NCBI GenBank assembly: GCA_963814435.1
Contig: CAWFCV010000012.1
Location: 62,001-126,000, forward strand
Direction: 5' to 3'
DNA: 64,000 nt
Origin: JAEUPI01 sp963814435
GTDB lineage: Bacteria; Pseudomonadota; Gammaproteobacteria; Burkholderiales; Burkholderiaceae_C
Shown here: positions 20,729-29,816 of the stretch, piece after piece
Numbering within the stretch: position 1 is the first letter of the stretch
Layout: each line of letters starts with the position of its first letter
Translations under genes and position numbers: made by a program
Notes under the pieces: model-generated
The model's input: the letters and a program-made list of their open reading frames with translations, nothing else
Told to the model about the DNA's origin: nothing
Database searches by the model: none

Positions 20729-21141
20729 TCGTCAAGAGCGTCGTCCTGCAGTGCGACCCCGAGCGTGCGTTCGCGCTGTTCACCGAGCATGCTGGCCTCT
20801 GGTGGCCGGCCGAGCGGCGCCACACCCGCGATGCGGCCAGCGCCATCCGCATCGAGGCCGGTGGCCGGTTCTTCGAGCGCTCGAACGACGGCACCGAGGT
20901 GGAGCTGGGTGTGGTCAGGGCCTTTGATCCGGCCCGGCGACTGCTGCTCGACTGGTACCCTGGAACCGGCCGCACGAACCCGACGCAGGTGGAGGTCCGC
21001 TTCGAATCGGTCGCCGGTGGAACCCGCGTGACGGTGCAGCACAGCGCGGGCGCAGCGGGAGCGGATGCCTTCGCACGCAATCTGTCCGGCTACGATCGCG
21101 CCTGGCGTCTCGTGCTGGCGGCGCTGGCCACAACCCGCTGA
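20725..21141 (+). CDS. SRPBCC/AHSA1 domain protein
   Basis: 138 residues, single Bet v1-like hydrophobic-cavity domain (VVLQCDPERAFALFTEHAGLWWPAERRH...RVTVQHSA). Overlaps the ArsR gene by four bases; the ArsR/SRPBCC couple is a common bacterial module of unknown ligand. Intact. Confidence 0.9.
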   Translation: MIVKSVVLQCDPERAFALFTEHAGLWWPAERRHTRDAASAIRIEAGGRFFERSNDGTEVELGVVRAFDPARRLLLDWYPGTGRTNPTQVEVRFESVAGGTRVTVQHSAGAAGADAFARNLSGYDRAWRLVLAALATTR

Positions 21142-21158
21142 GCGCGGCTTGAACTTAC

Positions 21159-21174
21159 GTAACGTGCACGTTAC
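21159..21174. promoter_or_regulatory. 16-bp perfect palindrome before the second SRPBCC gene (TetR-like operator)
   Basis: GTAACGTG followed by CACGTTAC, perfectly symmetrical, ending 9 bases before the ATG at 21184. Its size and position resemble a TetR- or other repressor-dimer operator overlapping the promoter or ribosome site. No TetR gene is within the neighbourhood. Confidence 0.45.
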
Positions 21175-21183
21175 CATGCGGCA

Positions 21184-21606
21184 ATGAAATCGTTCGCCAC
21201 ACGCATCCTGATCCAGGCCGACCGCGAAGCGATCTGGCGCATCCTCACGGACGCGCCGGGTTACCCCAGCTGGAACAGCACGGTCAGCCGCGTCGACGGC
21301 CGCATCGCGTTGGGTGAGAAGGTCACGGTTCACGCGAAGGTCGCGCCCGGCCGTGCCTTCCCGGTCGACGTGGTCGCCTTCGATGCACCCAACCACATGG
21401 TCTGGCGCGGCGGCATGCCGCTCGGCTTGTTCAAGGGCGAACGCACCTACGAGTTGCGCCCGGCGGGCGCCGGCAGCGTCGAATTCATGATGCAAGAGGC
21501 GTACAGCGGCTGGCTCGCGCCGCTGATCACTCAGTCGATCCCCGATCTGCAACCCGCATTCGACGAGTTTGCCGCCTGCCTGAAGGCGCGCGCCGAACGA
21601 GGCTGA
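21184..21606 (+). CDS. SRPBCC domain protein (polyketide cyclase-like)
   Basis: 140-residue START/Bet v1-like domain (KSFATRILIQADREAIWRILTDAPGYPSWNSTV) of the polyketide cyclase/dehydrase family; hydrophobic ligand unknown. A palindromic operator sits just upstream and no good ribosome site is seen between. Converges on the HxlR gene with four bases between stops, which may link their regulation. Confidence 0.88.
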   Translation: MKSFATRILIQADREAIWRILTDAPGYPSWNSTVSRVDGRIALGEKVTVHAKVAPGRAFPVDVVAFDAPNHMVWRGGMPLGLFKGERTYELRPAGAGSVEFMMQEAYSGWLAPLITQSIPDLQPAFDEFAACLKARAERG

Positions 21607-21610
21607 CCGA

Positions 21611-21910
21611 TCAGCCGTCGAGTTCGCGCTGCAGCGCGTCGATGCCATCCAGCACGCCACAGAAGCGGTCGCCAAAGGGCGTGAAGCGGTATTCCACGCG
21701 CGGCGGCACCTCGGGGTAGGCCTGTTTCTCCAGGATGCCGTACCGCACGAGCTTGTTCAGGCGTTCGTTGAGCACCTTTTTCGAAAGCCCTTCGATCGCG
21801 TGTTCCATCGCGCCGGGCCGGCACACGCCGCCACGCACGGCACCGAGCACCGCCAGCGACCACTTGCAGCCGACGATATCTTCGACCATGCGCGACACGT
21901 TGGATGGCAT
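21611..21910 (-). CDS. HxlR-family winged-helix regulator
   Basis: About 99 residues: MVEDIVGCKWSLAVLGAV, then SKKVLNERLNKLVRYGILEKQAYPEVPPRVEYRFTPFG, the HxlR DNA-binding core. A Cys lies at the GGKW position (GCKW), where redox-sensing HxlR members (HypR, QorR types) keep a reactive cysteine, so redox or electrophile sensing is possible. The start may instead be 21937. Divergent from cytochrome P460. Confidence 0.88.
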   Translation of the reverse strand: MPSNVSRMVEDIVGCKWSLAVLGAVRGGVCRPGAMEHAIEGLSKKVLNERLNKLVRYGILEKQAYPEVPPRVEYRFTPFGDRFCGVLDGIDALQRELDG

Positions 21911-22044
21911 TGATGTCGCCTGTCTTGGTGGGCTCATCGATCGACACCAAAAAGTGCCCTGGTCACTGTTTCGTACCTGCTTTTCATGCCTGCGACCGCG
22001 TGCTGCAATGCCTGCCGTCCGAACTCGAATTGTAGGAGTGCAGC

Positions 22045-22524
22045 ATGCGCGGATTGCTGGTTCTCGCCGCCGCCCTTTCGTTCGTGCCACCCGTGCGCGC
22101 CGCCGATGCCGCGCCGGTGCCCTATCCGGACGGTTACCGCCAGTGGACGCACGTCAAGAGCATGACGATCAACCCAGGCCATGCCCTGTACGAGGCCTTC
22201 GGCGGCATCCATCATCTCTATGCCAACCGACGCGCCGAGCAGGGCTACCGGAGCGGCAAGTTCGCCGACGGTTCGGTGATCGTCTTCGACCTGCTGGAAG
22301 CGAAGGCCGCCGACAACGCCGTGCACGAGGGTGCACGCAAGGTGCTGGGCGTGATGCACAAAGATGCCAGGAAGTACAAGGACACCGGCGGCTGGGGATT
22401 CGAGGGATTCAAGGGCGACTCGAGGACCGACCGGGCAGTCGGTAACAACGCTGCGGCTGCGTGCTACGAATGCCACACTGCGCAGAAGCACCGTGACTTC
22501 GTCTTCTCCACCTACAGAAAGTGA
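22045..22524 (+). CDS. Cytochrome P460 family protein
   Basis: 159-residue periplasmic mono-haem protein. Signal peptide MRGLLVLAAALSFVPPVRA; mature part PYPDGYRQWTHVKSM matches the P460 fold; haem motif CYECH lies near the C-terminus (about 140-144). P460 cytochromes oxidise hydroxylamine and/or nitric oxide using a haem cross-linked to lysine; cytochrome c'-beta relatives instead bind NO. Which applies cannot be read directly. TAGGAG precedes the ATG. Followed after 40 bases by a thioredoxin-fold gene. Confidence 0.88.
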   Translation: MRGLLVLAAALSFVPPVRAADAAPVPYPDGYRQWTHVKSMTINPGHALYEAFGGIHHLYANRRAEQGYRSGKFADGSVIVFDLLEAKAADNAVHEGARKVLGVMHKDARKYKDTGGWGFEGFKGDSRTDRAVGNNAAAACYECHTAQKHRDFVFSTYRK

Positions 22525-22564
22525 CCGCACGCACGGCCGCCGGGGGCGAACGCCGGCCACGCCG

Positions 22565-23081
22565 ATGATGTTCGGCCTCGACCCGCCCGGCCGCCCCGCG
22601 CCGGCATGGACCACGCGGGAGTGGTTCAACACGGGTGCCGCGCTGCAACCGGCCGATCTGCGCGGCAGGGTGGTGGTGCTGCATGCGTTCCAGATGCTGT
22701 GTCCGGGTTGCGTGCAGCACGCTTTGCCGCAAGCGCAGCGCATCCAGGCGACTTTCGCGCCGCACGACGTCGTGGTGATCGGCCTGCACACGGTGTTCGA
22801 GCATCACGCCGCGATGACGCCCGTCTCGCTGCAGGCGTTCTTGCACGAGTATCGGATCACGTTTCCGGTCGGCGTGGATGCGCCGAGCGCCGATGCGCAT
22901 GATCCGATTCCGGTCACGATGCAGGCCTACAGCATGCAGGGCACGCCGACGCTGGTGCTGATCGATCGCCATGGCGATCTGCGCCGAGCACGCGTTTGGC
23001 GCCGAGGGCGATCTGGCGCTGGGGGCTGCGATCGCGACGCTCATCGCCGAGGGTGCCGGCGCGGCGAGGCCGGCCGGCTGA
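22565..23081 (+). CDS. TlpA/AhpC-like thioredoxin-fold protein (one apparent frameshift)
   Basis: About 171 residues after repair. The redoxin domain shows FQMLCPGCVQHALPQAQRI with a CPGC redox centre and the cis-Pro MQGTPTLVLIDRHGDLR. No signal peptide, so a cytosolic thiol oxidoreductase or reductase is likely. The frame breaks near 22983 (CTGCGCCGAGC); one surplus C explains it, and the repaired end GAEGDLALGAAIATLIAEG reaches the stop at 23079-23081. Possibly co-transcribed with the P460 gene. Confidence 0.78.
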
Positions 23082-23133
23082 TCACCGGGGTGACGGCGCT
23101 CGAGCCTCGCCAACGTGCCTCCAAACGGCCAGT

Positions 23134-23220
23134 CGAGCCCTTGCGGGCTCGCACGGGCTCAGCCGGTCTGCTGGTATCGCAGCCCGGCCTTCGCCAGCCG
23201 TCCGAGCCCTTCCGGGCTCG
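23134..23220. repeat. Pair of near-identical hairpins in the redoxin/diiron convergent spacer
   Basis: Two stem-loops with identical 7-bp arms CGAGCCC/GGGCTCG: loop TTGC at 23134-23151 and loop TTCC at 23203-23220, each followed by a further CGGGCTC copy. They sit between convergent stops (23081 and 23232), where a bidirectional terminator is expected, but there is no T-tract; a small palindromic repeat unit is the alternative. Confidence 0.6.
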
Positions 23221-23231
23221 CCCGTGCGGGC

Positions 23232-24188
23232 TCAGTGCACGGCGCCGACGATGGGTGCCAATGCGGCGCCGATGCGCGCGCCGTGCTCGGCATTGATCAT
23301 CGAGCCCAGCACTTCGAGGAAGCGCGGGTCCTGCACCCCGGTCACGACGTACTGCCAGCGGTAGGCGCTCAGCAGCGCGGCGTGGATCGCCTGGGTCTGC
23401 CCGGCATCGAACGCACGGCCGGCCTCGCCGACGACCCGCACGTAGTACTCGGCGTCGGCGTCGGCCTGCATCTGCACGATGCCGTCCACCGCGCCCACCA
23501 GGCCGATCAGCTCGCCGACGGCCTGGTCGCGCTGCGCCGCGTCGATCTTCTGGTTCTCGCGCAGCCATTCCATCTCGTCGACGATCGCGTGCTGCGATTC
23601 TTCCTTCCAGTGGAACAGGAACACGTCCTTCCACAGCGGGTCGAGCTCGGTATCGGGCTCGATGCTGCTGCGGTAATGCGCCTGCGAGAACAGCTCGATG
23701 TCGCACACCAGCGCCAGCACGGCCCAGGTCGACGCCGCCAGCACCGCCTGGGCCACGTCGTTGGGCTGCGGCAGGAAGCGGTAGCCCGGCGGCATGCCCG
23801 GAGCGATCATCGCCTCCAGGCGGCGGAACATCTCCTGGTGCTTCAGTTCCTCGTCGGTCAGGCGCACCAGCGCTTCGAGCGCCACCTGGTCACCGAGCCA
23901 GTGGCCGCGGCTGATCTCCAGCACCTTGGCGCCGATGAAGCGCTCGACCAACGCGAACATGTTGGCGTAGGTGCGGCCCTGCACCTGCGAGAACAGGCGC
24001 TTCTCGTCGGAGTTCAGGAACGGCAGCTGCCCGACCTTGGACAGTCCGTCGGGCAGGAACTTCTTGCCGAAGTCGAACTGGCGGCCGCGGATCACGTCGC
24101 GGTCGGTGTCCCAGCGGATGCGCTTGGAGACTTCGACGCACTTGGCGTAGCGGGTGGTGTCGATCGAGTGTTGGGCAACGTGTGACAT
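23232..24188 (-). CDS. Ferritin-like diiron protein (AurF-type oxygenase candidate)
   Basis: 318 residues, all-helical, cytosolic. A full carboxylate-bridged diiron ligand set is visible: Glu82 (VERF), E113-E114-x-x-H117 (DEELKHQ), Glu165 (CDIELF) and E196-E197-x-x-H200 (KEESQH). Paired ExxH motifs on separate helices characterise ferritin-like oxygenases such as AurF and its relatives. I do not recognise a named family or substrate. The start at 24188 (MSHVAQHSID) has GAAGGAG upstream. Neighbours (P460, redoxin) suggest redox chemistry but no operon is shared. Confidence 0.72.
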   Translation of the reverse strand: MSHVAQHSIDTTRYAKCVEVSKRIRWDTDRDVIRGRQFDFGKKFLPDGLSKVGQLPFLNSDEKRLFSQVQGRTYANMFALVERFIGAKVLEISRGHWLGDQVALEALVRLTDEELKHQEMFRRLEAMIAPGMPPGYRFLPQPNDVAQAVLAASTWAVLALVCDIELFSQAHYRSSIEPDTELDPLWKDVFLFHWKEESQHAIVDEMEWLRENQKIDAAQRDQAVGELIGLVGAVDGIVQMQADADAEYYVRVVGEAGRAFDAGQTQAIHAALLSAYRWQYVVTGVQDPRFLEVLGSMINAEHGARIGAALAPIVGAVH

Positions 24189-24443
24189 GGTGGGATGCTC
24201 CTTCAGGCTTGGGGTGGACGACTGCAGGCGCCAACAAGAGGTGAACGCCTGCGGCACACTCTGCCCAGCGGCCTGCGCGGCGTCTTCAAGCCGGGTTCAA
24301 AGGTTTTCAAACACGCGGGCTGGGTGATCGCCAACGCACCGCCAGCGCTGGACGGCGGCCGCTGCGAGGTCCATCATCGCGGCGCTGGCCGAGCGACGCC
24401 CCAGGGTGCCGCGGCCGCGCTTCACCACGCCCAGGAGACATCC

Positions 24444-25602
24444 ATGTCAGAACTCGATCGCATCCTGTCGGACGCCGTAGCGGCCGACCATGTTCCGTTC
24501 GTCGTCGGCATGACCGGCAACGCCGCCGGGGTGACCTGGTCCGGCGCCGCCGGCCGGGCGCGTGCCGACCTGCCTGCCGCCCAGGACACGGTGTTGCGCA
24601 TCTTCTCGATGACCAAGGCGGTGGGAAGCACCGCGGCGATGATTCTGATGGACCGCGGCAAGCTGAACCCCGACACGCCGGTGGCCGAGATCCTTCCCGC
24701 GTTCGGCAACAAGCAGGTGCTGGACGGCTTCGACGCCGACGGCAAGCCGCGCATGAGGGCGCCGCGCAGCCAGGCCACGGTGCGCCACCTGGCCACCCAC
24801 ACCTCGGGCCTGGTGTACGAGTTCTGGAACACCGACATGCCGCGCTACATGCAGGCCACAGGGCTGCCCACTATTCTGTCGGGCTTGCGCGAAGGGGCTG
24901 GACTACCCGTTGATGTTCGACCCCGGCACGCGCTGGGACTACGGCATCGGCATCGACTGGCTGGGCCAGGTGGTCGAGAAGGTCGACGGCCGCAGCATCG
25001 ACCGCTTCTGCCGCGACGAGATCCTGCAGCCGCTGGGCATGAAGGACACCCGCTTCGAGGCCGAGCCCGACATCGCGCCGCGCCTGGCCACCGTGCGCAT
25101 GCGCGGCGAGGACGGCCGCTTCGCCGACTTCGAGCTGGCGCCGCCGGCCAAGCCCGCGTTCTACGGCATGGGCCACACGCTGTACTCGACGGCGCCGGAC
25201 TACCTGCGCTTCCTGCGCATGTTCCTGAACAAGGGCCAGTTGGACGGCCGGCGCATCCTCAGCGAAGCGGGCCTGGCGCGCCTGCTGGCCAACCAGATCG
25301 GCGACACGCCCATCCCGCTGCTGAAGACCGCGGCACCGCCGGTGACCGCCGATGCCGAGTTCTTCCCCGGCCGGAAGAAGACGCACAGCATGGCCTTTCA
25401 GCGCATCGAGGAGGACGTGCCCGGCATGCGTTCGGCCGGCTCGCAGTTCTGGGCCGGCGTCTGCAACACGCACTTCTGGTTCGATCCGGCGAAGGACGTG
25501 GCCGGTGTGCTGATGACCCAGACCTTGCCATTCGTCGAGCCCCGCTTCATCGGCGTCTACGAGGCCTTCGAACGCGGGGTGTATCGGGCCATCGGCCGCT
25601 GA
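24444..25602 (+). CDS. Serine hydrolase, beta-lactamase/esterase EstB type (one apparent frameshift)
   Basis: About 385 residues. Class C beta-lactamase fold: nucleophile in S55-M-T-K58 (RIFSMTKAVGS), tyrosine motif in RWDYGIGIDWLG, and conserved PLGMKDTRF. These enzymes are usually esterases acting on short acyl esters rather than true lactamases. The frame breaks near 24893 in GAAGGGGCTGG; removing one G gives GLREGLDYPLMFDPGTRWDYG. AGGAG is 7 bases upstream of the ATG. No signal peptide. Confidence 0.87.
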
Positions 25603-25786
25603 TCGGCGCAGTCGGAAGGCATACGGTTCGCCGGCGCTGTTGGCCGGCCCTGAAAGGCCGACCCGGCGCGCCGATCGTCAGCGAGTTGCTGAGGGCGGCG
25701 ATTGACGAGGCGCGCGCGGCCGTTGAAACCCGGCGACGCCGAGGACGGCAAACACCGCCGCTGGCTGACCCCTGGGAGAGCTGTCC

Positions 25787-28195
25787 GTGCCAACCGCCAG
25801 CGCTGACGAACCCCTGCGCTTCGGCCACTTCGAGCTGCACCCGGCCGAACGTGTGCTGCGCGTGCGCGGCGAGCCGGTGGCCCTGGGCAGCCGCGCCTTC
25901 GATCTGTTGCTCGCGCTGGCCCAGCGCCACGAGCGGCTGGTCACCAAGCAGGAACTGCTCGACCTCGTCTGGCCCGGGCTGGTGGTGGAAGAGCACAACA
26001 TCGCCACCCAGATCGGCAACCTGCGCAAGCTGCTCGGCGCGGGCGCGATCGCGACGCTGCCGGGCTACGGCTACCGGTTGACCGCGCCGCTGCAGCAAGC
26101 GTCGGCCGCGTCTTCGGTGTCCCCTGCCGCCCAGCCGGCGCGTCACAACCTGCCGGAGCAGCGCACGCGCTTCATCGGCCGCGAGGCGGCGCTCGCAGAC
26201 CTCGCGCGCCTGCTGCCGTCGACGCGGCTGCTGACGCTGACCGGCATCGGCGGCTGCGGCAAGACGCGCCTGGCGTTGCAGTTCGCGCAACAACAGCGGG
26301 CCGCATTCCCCGACGGGGCGTGGTTCGTCGACCTCGGCGCCGCTCAAGGATGCCGCGCGCGTTGCCTCCACCTGCGCGGCCGTGCTGGGCATCCGCGAAG
26401 AGGGCGACACGCCGCTGATGGAGCGGCTGCTTGCTCACCTGGCGCCGCGTCGGACGCTGCTGGTGCTGGACAACTGCGAGCACGTGATCGACGGCGTGGT
26501 CGCCCTGGTCGACGCACTGCTGGCCGGAGCAGCAGCACGACGATCCTGGCGACCAGCCGCGAAGGCTGGGCGTCGGCGGCGAACAGATCTACCCGGTGCG
26601 CTCGCTGTCGCTGCCGGCGACGGCGGATCTGCAAGCGGTGCGGGGTGCCGAGTCGGTGCGCGTGTTCGTCGATCGCGCGCGACTGGCCTTGCCCGACTTC
26701 GAGGTCGAGCCGGCAACGCCGCGCCGCTGCGCCGACATCTGCCGGCGCCTGGACGGCATCGCGCTGGCGATCGAGCTGGCGGCGGCGCGCGTGACGATGC
26801 TGTCGGTGGCCGAGATCGCCGCGACGGCTGGATGACCGCTTCCGGCTGCTCACCGGCGGCAGCCGCGCGCTGCCGCGGCACCAGACGCTGCACGCGGCGA
26901 TGCAGTGGAGCTACGAGCAGCTGATCGCCGCCGCGAGCAGCAGATGCTGCGTCAGGTGTCGGTGTTCGCCGGCGGCTGGACGCTGCGGGCCGCGGCCGAC
27001 ATCGCGCAGACCACCGACGAATACGAAGCGCTGGCGCTGTTGACCGCGCTGCACGACAAGTCGCTGCTCGCGGTCGATCGCGACACATCGGATGGCCGCC
27101 CACGTTACCGGATGCTGGAGACGGTGCGCCAGTACGCGCTGGATCGCCTGAACGAGTGCGGCGAAGGCGAGGCTGCGCGGGGCCGGCATGTGGCCCACTA
27201 CGTCGCGCTGGCCGAAGAAGCCGAGCCGCACGCCCGCGGGCCCGAGCAGGACACCTGGATCGGCCGGCTGCGGCAGGAACACGAGAACCTGATCGCCGCG
27301 CTGACCTGGTGCAACGAAGGCCCCGTCGATCCGCAGTCGGGGCTGCGGCTGGCGGCCGCCACCAACTTCTACTGGATCTGGAATGGTGTCGAGCAGGGTC
27401 ATCGGCTGACGCTCGCCGTGCTCGACCGCGATCTCACCGCGGCCGACACTCCCGCGCGAGAGGGTTCCTTGCGCGCGATGGCCAAGTTGGGTCTGTACGG
27501 CGGGCGCTACGACGAGGCGCTGTCCTATGCGCAGCAGTCGCTGGCGACCGCGCGGCGGATCGGCGCGCCACGCCCCATCGTGCTCGCACTCGACGAGCTG
27601 GGCTCGGCATTGAACACCGTGGGCCGCGTCGACGAAGCGCTGCAACACCAGGAGCAGGCGCTTGAACTCGCGCGCGACCTGGGCGACGGAAGGTTGATGT
27701 CCGCCTTGCTCAACAACATCGCGGAGTCCAGGCGCAGCGCGGGGCAATTGGACGTGGCCGAGCGGTGCTACCGGGAGTCACTCGAGCTGTCGCGCACGCA
27801 CGGCGGCCGGCATCGTCGTCGTCCTCAACAACTTGATTCGCGTGCTGGCGGCCAGGGGCAGCGCCGACCAGGCGCGGCGCTTTGCGATCGAGTGCCTGCC
27901 GCTGGTGCGCAACGAGAAGGTCGGCGTGGACCTGCTCGAAGCCACGGTCGGCCTCGCATCGTGCTTGGGCGCGCACGAGATGGCGGCGCGATTCCGGGGT
28001 GTCGCGGATCAGAAGCTGCGGGAGTGGGGGTATCAGCACCAGCCGGTGGACGTCGAGCACACCGCGCCGCTGATCGCGGCTTCGCGCCGTGCGCTCGGCG
28101 ATGCGGCATTCGAGGCCGCCGAGGCGGCCGGGCGCGCGCTGGATTTCGAGGTCGCAATGCTCGAATTGCGGCATTGGCTGGAGCGCGACGCGTGA
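25787..28195 (+). CDS. Winged-helix/STAND ATPase transcriptional regulator (five or more frameshifts)
   Basis: About 800 residues. An OmpR/CadC-type DNA-binding domain (residues 8-100, LGSRAFDLLLALAQR...LPGYGYRLTAP) is joined to an NB-ARC-like STAND ATPase (Walker A GIGGCGKTRLAL, Walker B LLVLDNCEHV) and a C-terminal TPR-rich region (YDEALSYAQQSLATARRIG, VDEALQHQEQALELA). This is the COG3903-type signal-integrating regulator. Breaks near 26342, 26528, 26570, 26830, 26928 and 27808 are all single-base indels; the repaired chain is collinear. GTG start with GGGAGAG upstream. Targets unknown; possibly the serine hydrolase just upstream. Confidence 0.8.
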
Positions 28196-28328
28196 GCGTC
28201 AAGCTCGCCGGGGCGGTCCCCGCGATCCACGACCGGGGGGCGGAATGGTGTGGGGTCGAGTGCCCGCCATTGCCGCCACGCGGCTGCGCTGACGGCGGAT
28301 CACCGAGTTGCCGCCGTCCGCATGGGCC

Positions 28329-28835
28329 TCAGTCGATCGCCAGCAGAAACAGGCCGCCGATTCCGAGCACACCCGCCGGCAGGCCCCACTGCTCCCACTT
28401 CGAGACTGCGTTTCCCGCCACCACTTCCACCGGCACCGGCGTGCTGTCGAGCACCCGTGCCGTCACCGAGTCTTCGAACATGCGGGTGATCGAGTTGCGC
28501 CGCGCCGAACCCATCACGATGTGATGGACGCCGAGGCGTGTCGCGCTGAGGCAAATCTGCGCCGCACGCTCGCCGACCGACCAGTGCACCTGATGCGGAA
28601 CGCCCGCGAGGTGAAGCACTTTGCGCGCCTGCGCCATCGCGGATTCGGCGCGTTCACGGTGCCATCCGTCTCGATCGCTGCGGTTGACGAATCGCGCGAC
28701 GTGGCGCGACAGAGGCGGCTGCACATTCAGCAGGTGCAACTCGAGTTCATGATGCCGCTGGTATTCGGTGATCGCATGGCGCACGGCAACCAGCGAGTTC
28801 TCCGAGCCGTCGATCGGAACGAGGACTTTCAGCAT
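28329..28835 (-). CDS. Internal start: universal stress protein UspA with C-terminal membrane anchor
   Basis: Independent reading of the 3' part of the TerC-UspA frame: 168 residues from ATG 28835 with a strong AAAGGAG. UspA core includes the ATP-binding G-x2-G-x9-G(S/T) type segment VMGSARRNSITRMF. The C-terminal hydrophobic helix suggests membrane attachment. Confidence 0.6.
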   Translation of the reverse strand: MLKVLVPIDGSENSLVAVRHAITEYQRHHELELHLLNVQPPLSRHVARFVNRSDRDGWHRERAESAMAQARKVLHLAGVPHQVHWSVGERAAQICLSATRLGVHHIVMGSARRNSITRMFEDSVTARVLDSTPVPVEVVAGNAVSKWEQWGLPAGVLGIGGLFLLAID

Positions 28836-29606
28836 GGCTTGCTCTCCTTTGATGGCTGCCACGGATGGAACGAGAGAGGCACCTGAACTGGCACCCGGAG
28901 GTCGCAACTTCGCGAACTCGGCCAGGCGCGCGTGGATGCGCGACTCGAAACGATGGTGGTTCTTCACGAAGCCGGCCCACAGCACCAGCGGAATCGCCAG
29001 ATAGACGAGCGGCTTGGCGATGGGCACCGCTTCGAACCAGCCCGCCAGCAGGGGTTCGCTGCTCATCATCTTGGCGGAGGTCCAGACCAGCACGCCCGCA
29101 CCCAGGTACACCACACTCGGATAGCGCTCGACGACTTTGAGCACGATGGTGCTGCCCCACACGACAATGGGCACGCTGATCGCCAGGCCCAGCACCACCA
29201 GCAGGTAGCTTCCATGTGCCGCGCCGGCGACGGCCAGCACGTTGTCCAGGCCCATCACCGCGTCGGCGACGACGATGGTTCGCATCGCGGCCCACAGGGT
29301 GGTTGCGGTCGGGCTGTGCGACTCGTCGTTGCCGTTCTCGGGCAACAACAGCCGATAGGCAATCCACAGCAGCATTGCGCCGCCGATCAGCAGCAGCCCT
29401 GGAATCTTCAGCAGCCAGACGACGATCACTGTCATCAGTCCGCGCACGGCGATCGCGCCGACAGCGCCCCAGACGATGGCGCGCTTTTGCAGGTGCGCCG
29501 GCAAGCCGCGCGCGGCCAGCGCAATGACGATGGCGTTGTCTCCGGCGAGCACGAGGTCGATGACGATGATGGCCAGCAGGGCCGAGAAGAAGGTGGTGGG
29601 GTCCAC
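28329..29606 (-). CDS. TerC-family membrane protein fused in frame to a universal stress protein
   Basis: 425 residues. Residues 1-240 are a TerC/YjbE transporter with seven or more helices and the paired acidic motifs VLAGDNAIVIAL and ADAVMGLDNVLAVAG, family members of which handle Mn2+ or tellurite-related stress. Residues 258-425 are a UspA domain (VLVPIDGSENSLVAVRHA...HHIVMGSARRNSITRMFEDSVTARV) ending in an extra hydrophobic helix (GLPAGVLGIGGLFLL). No stop separates them, yet Met258 (28835) has AAAGGAG eight bases upstream, so UspA is probably also, or only, made separately. A lost stop through an indel is the alternative. Confidence 0.85.
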   Translation of the reverse strand: MDPTTFFSALLAIIVIDLVLAGDNAIVIALAARGLPAHLQKRAIVWGAVGAIAVRGLMTVIVVWLLKIPGLLLIGGAMLLWIAYRLLLPENGNDESHSPTATTLWAAMRTIVVADAVMGLDNVLAVAGAAHGSYLLVVLGLAISVPIVVWGSTIVLKVVERYPSVVYLGAGVLVWTSAKMMSSEPLLAGWFEAVPIAKPLVYLAIPLVLWAGFVKNHHRFESRIHARLAEFAKLRPPGASSGASLVPSVAAIKGEQAMLKVLVPIDGSENSLVAVRHAITEYQRHHELELHLLNVQPPLSRHVARFVNRSDRDGWHRERAESAMAQARKVLHLAGVPHQVHWSVGERAAQICLSATRLGVHHIVMGSARRNSITRMFEDSVTARVLDSTPVPVEVVAGNAVSKWEQWGLPAGVLGIGGLFLLAID

Positions 29607-29698
29607 GGCGTGCAGCCTGTTCTAGTGAGATGAAAGTCGATCGCTGAGGCGACGATAGACGGCCACGTGCCCCAAAGAAAGCATCAAATCGCGAACCG

Positions 29699-29717
29699 AA
29701 ACTTCCGAAAAAGAGGA
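29699..29717 (+). promoter_or_regulatory. Candidate shared operator upstream of terC (copy 1)
   Basis: ACTTCCG-centred 19-base motif in an A-rich patch within the 210-base spacer upstream of terC; 15 of 19 bases match 31447-31465 beside nhaR. The rest of the spacer shows nothing else I can name. Confidence 0.3.
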
Positions 29718-29816
29718 ATGTTGCCGGCGCCCGGCGGGCGGCTCAGATGCCGCGCAGCGGCAACGCGGTGGCCCGCGTCATCCAACTGGCAGGCGTGTCT
29801 GCAGGCGAGCCGCAGC

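Noticed and set aside
24444..25602. Annotating the hydrolase as an antibiotic-resistance beta-lactamase
   Set aside because: SxxK fold alone is shared with esterases; no signal peptide, and sequence phrases fit the EstB-like group better.
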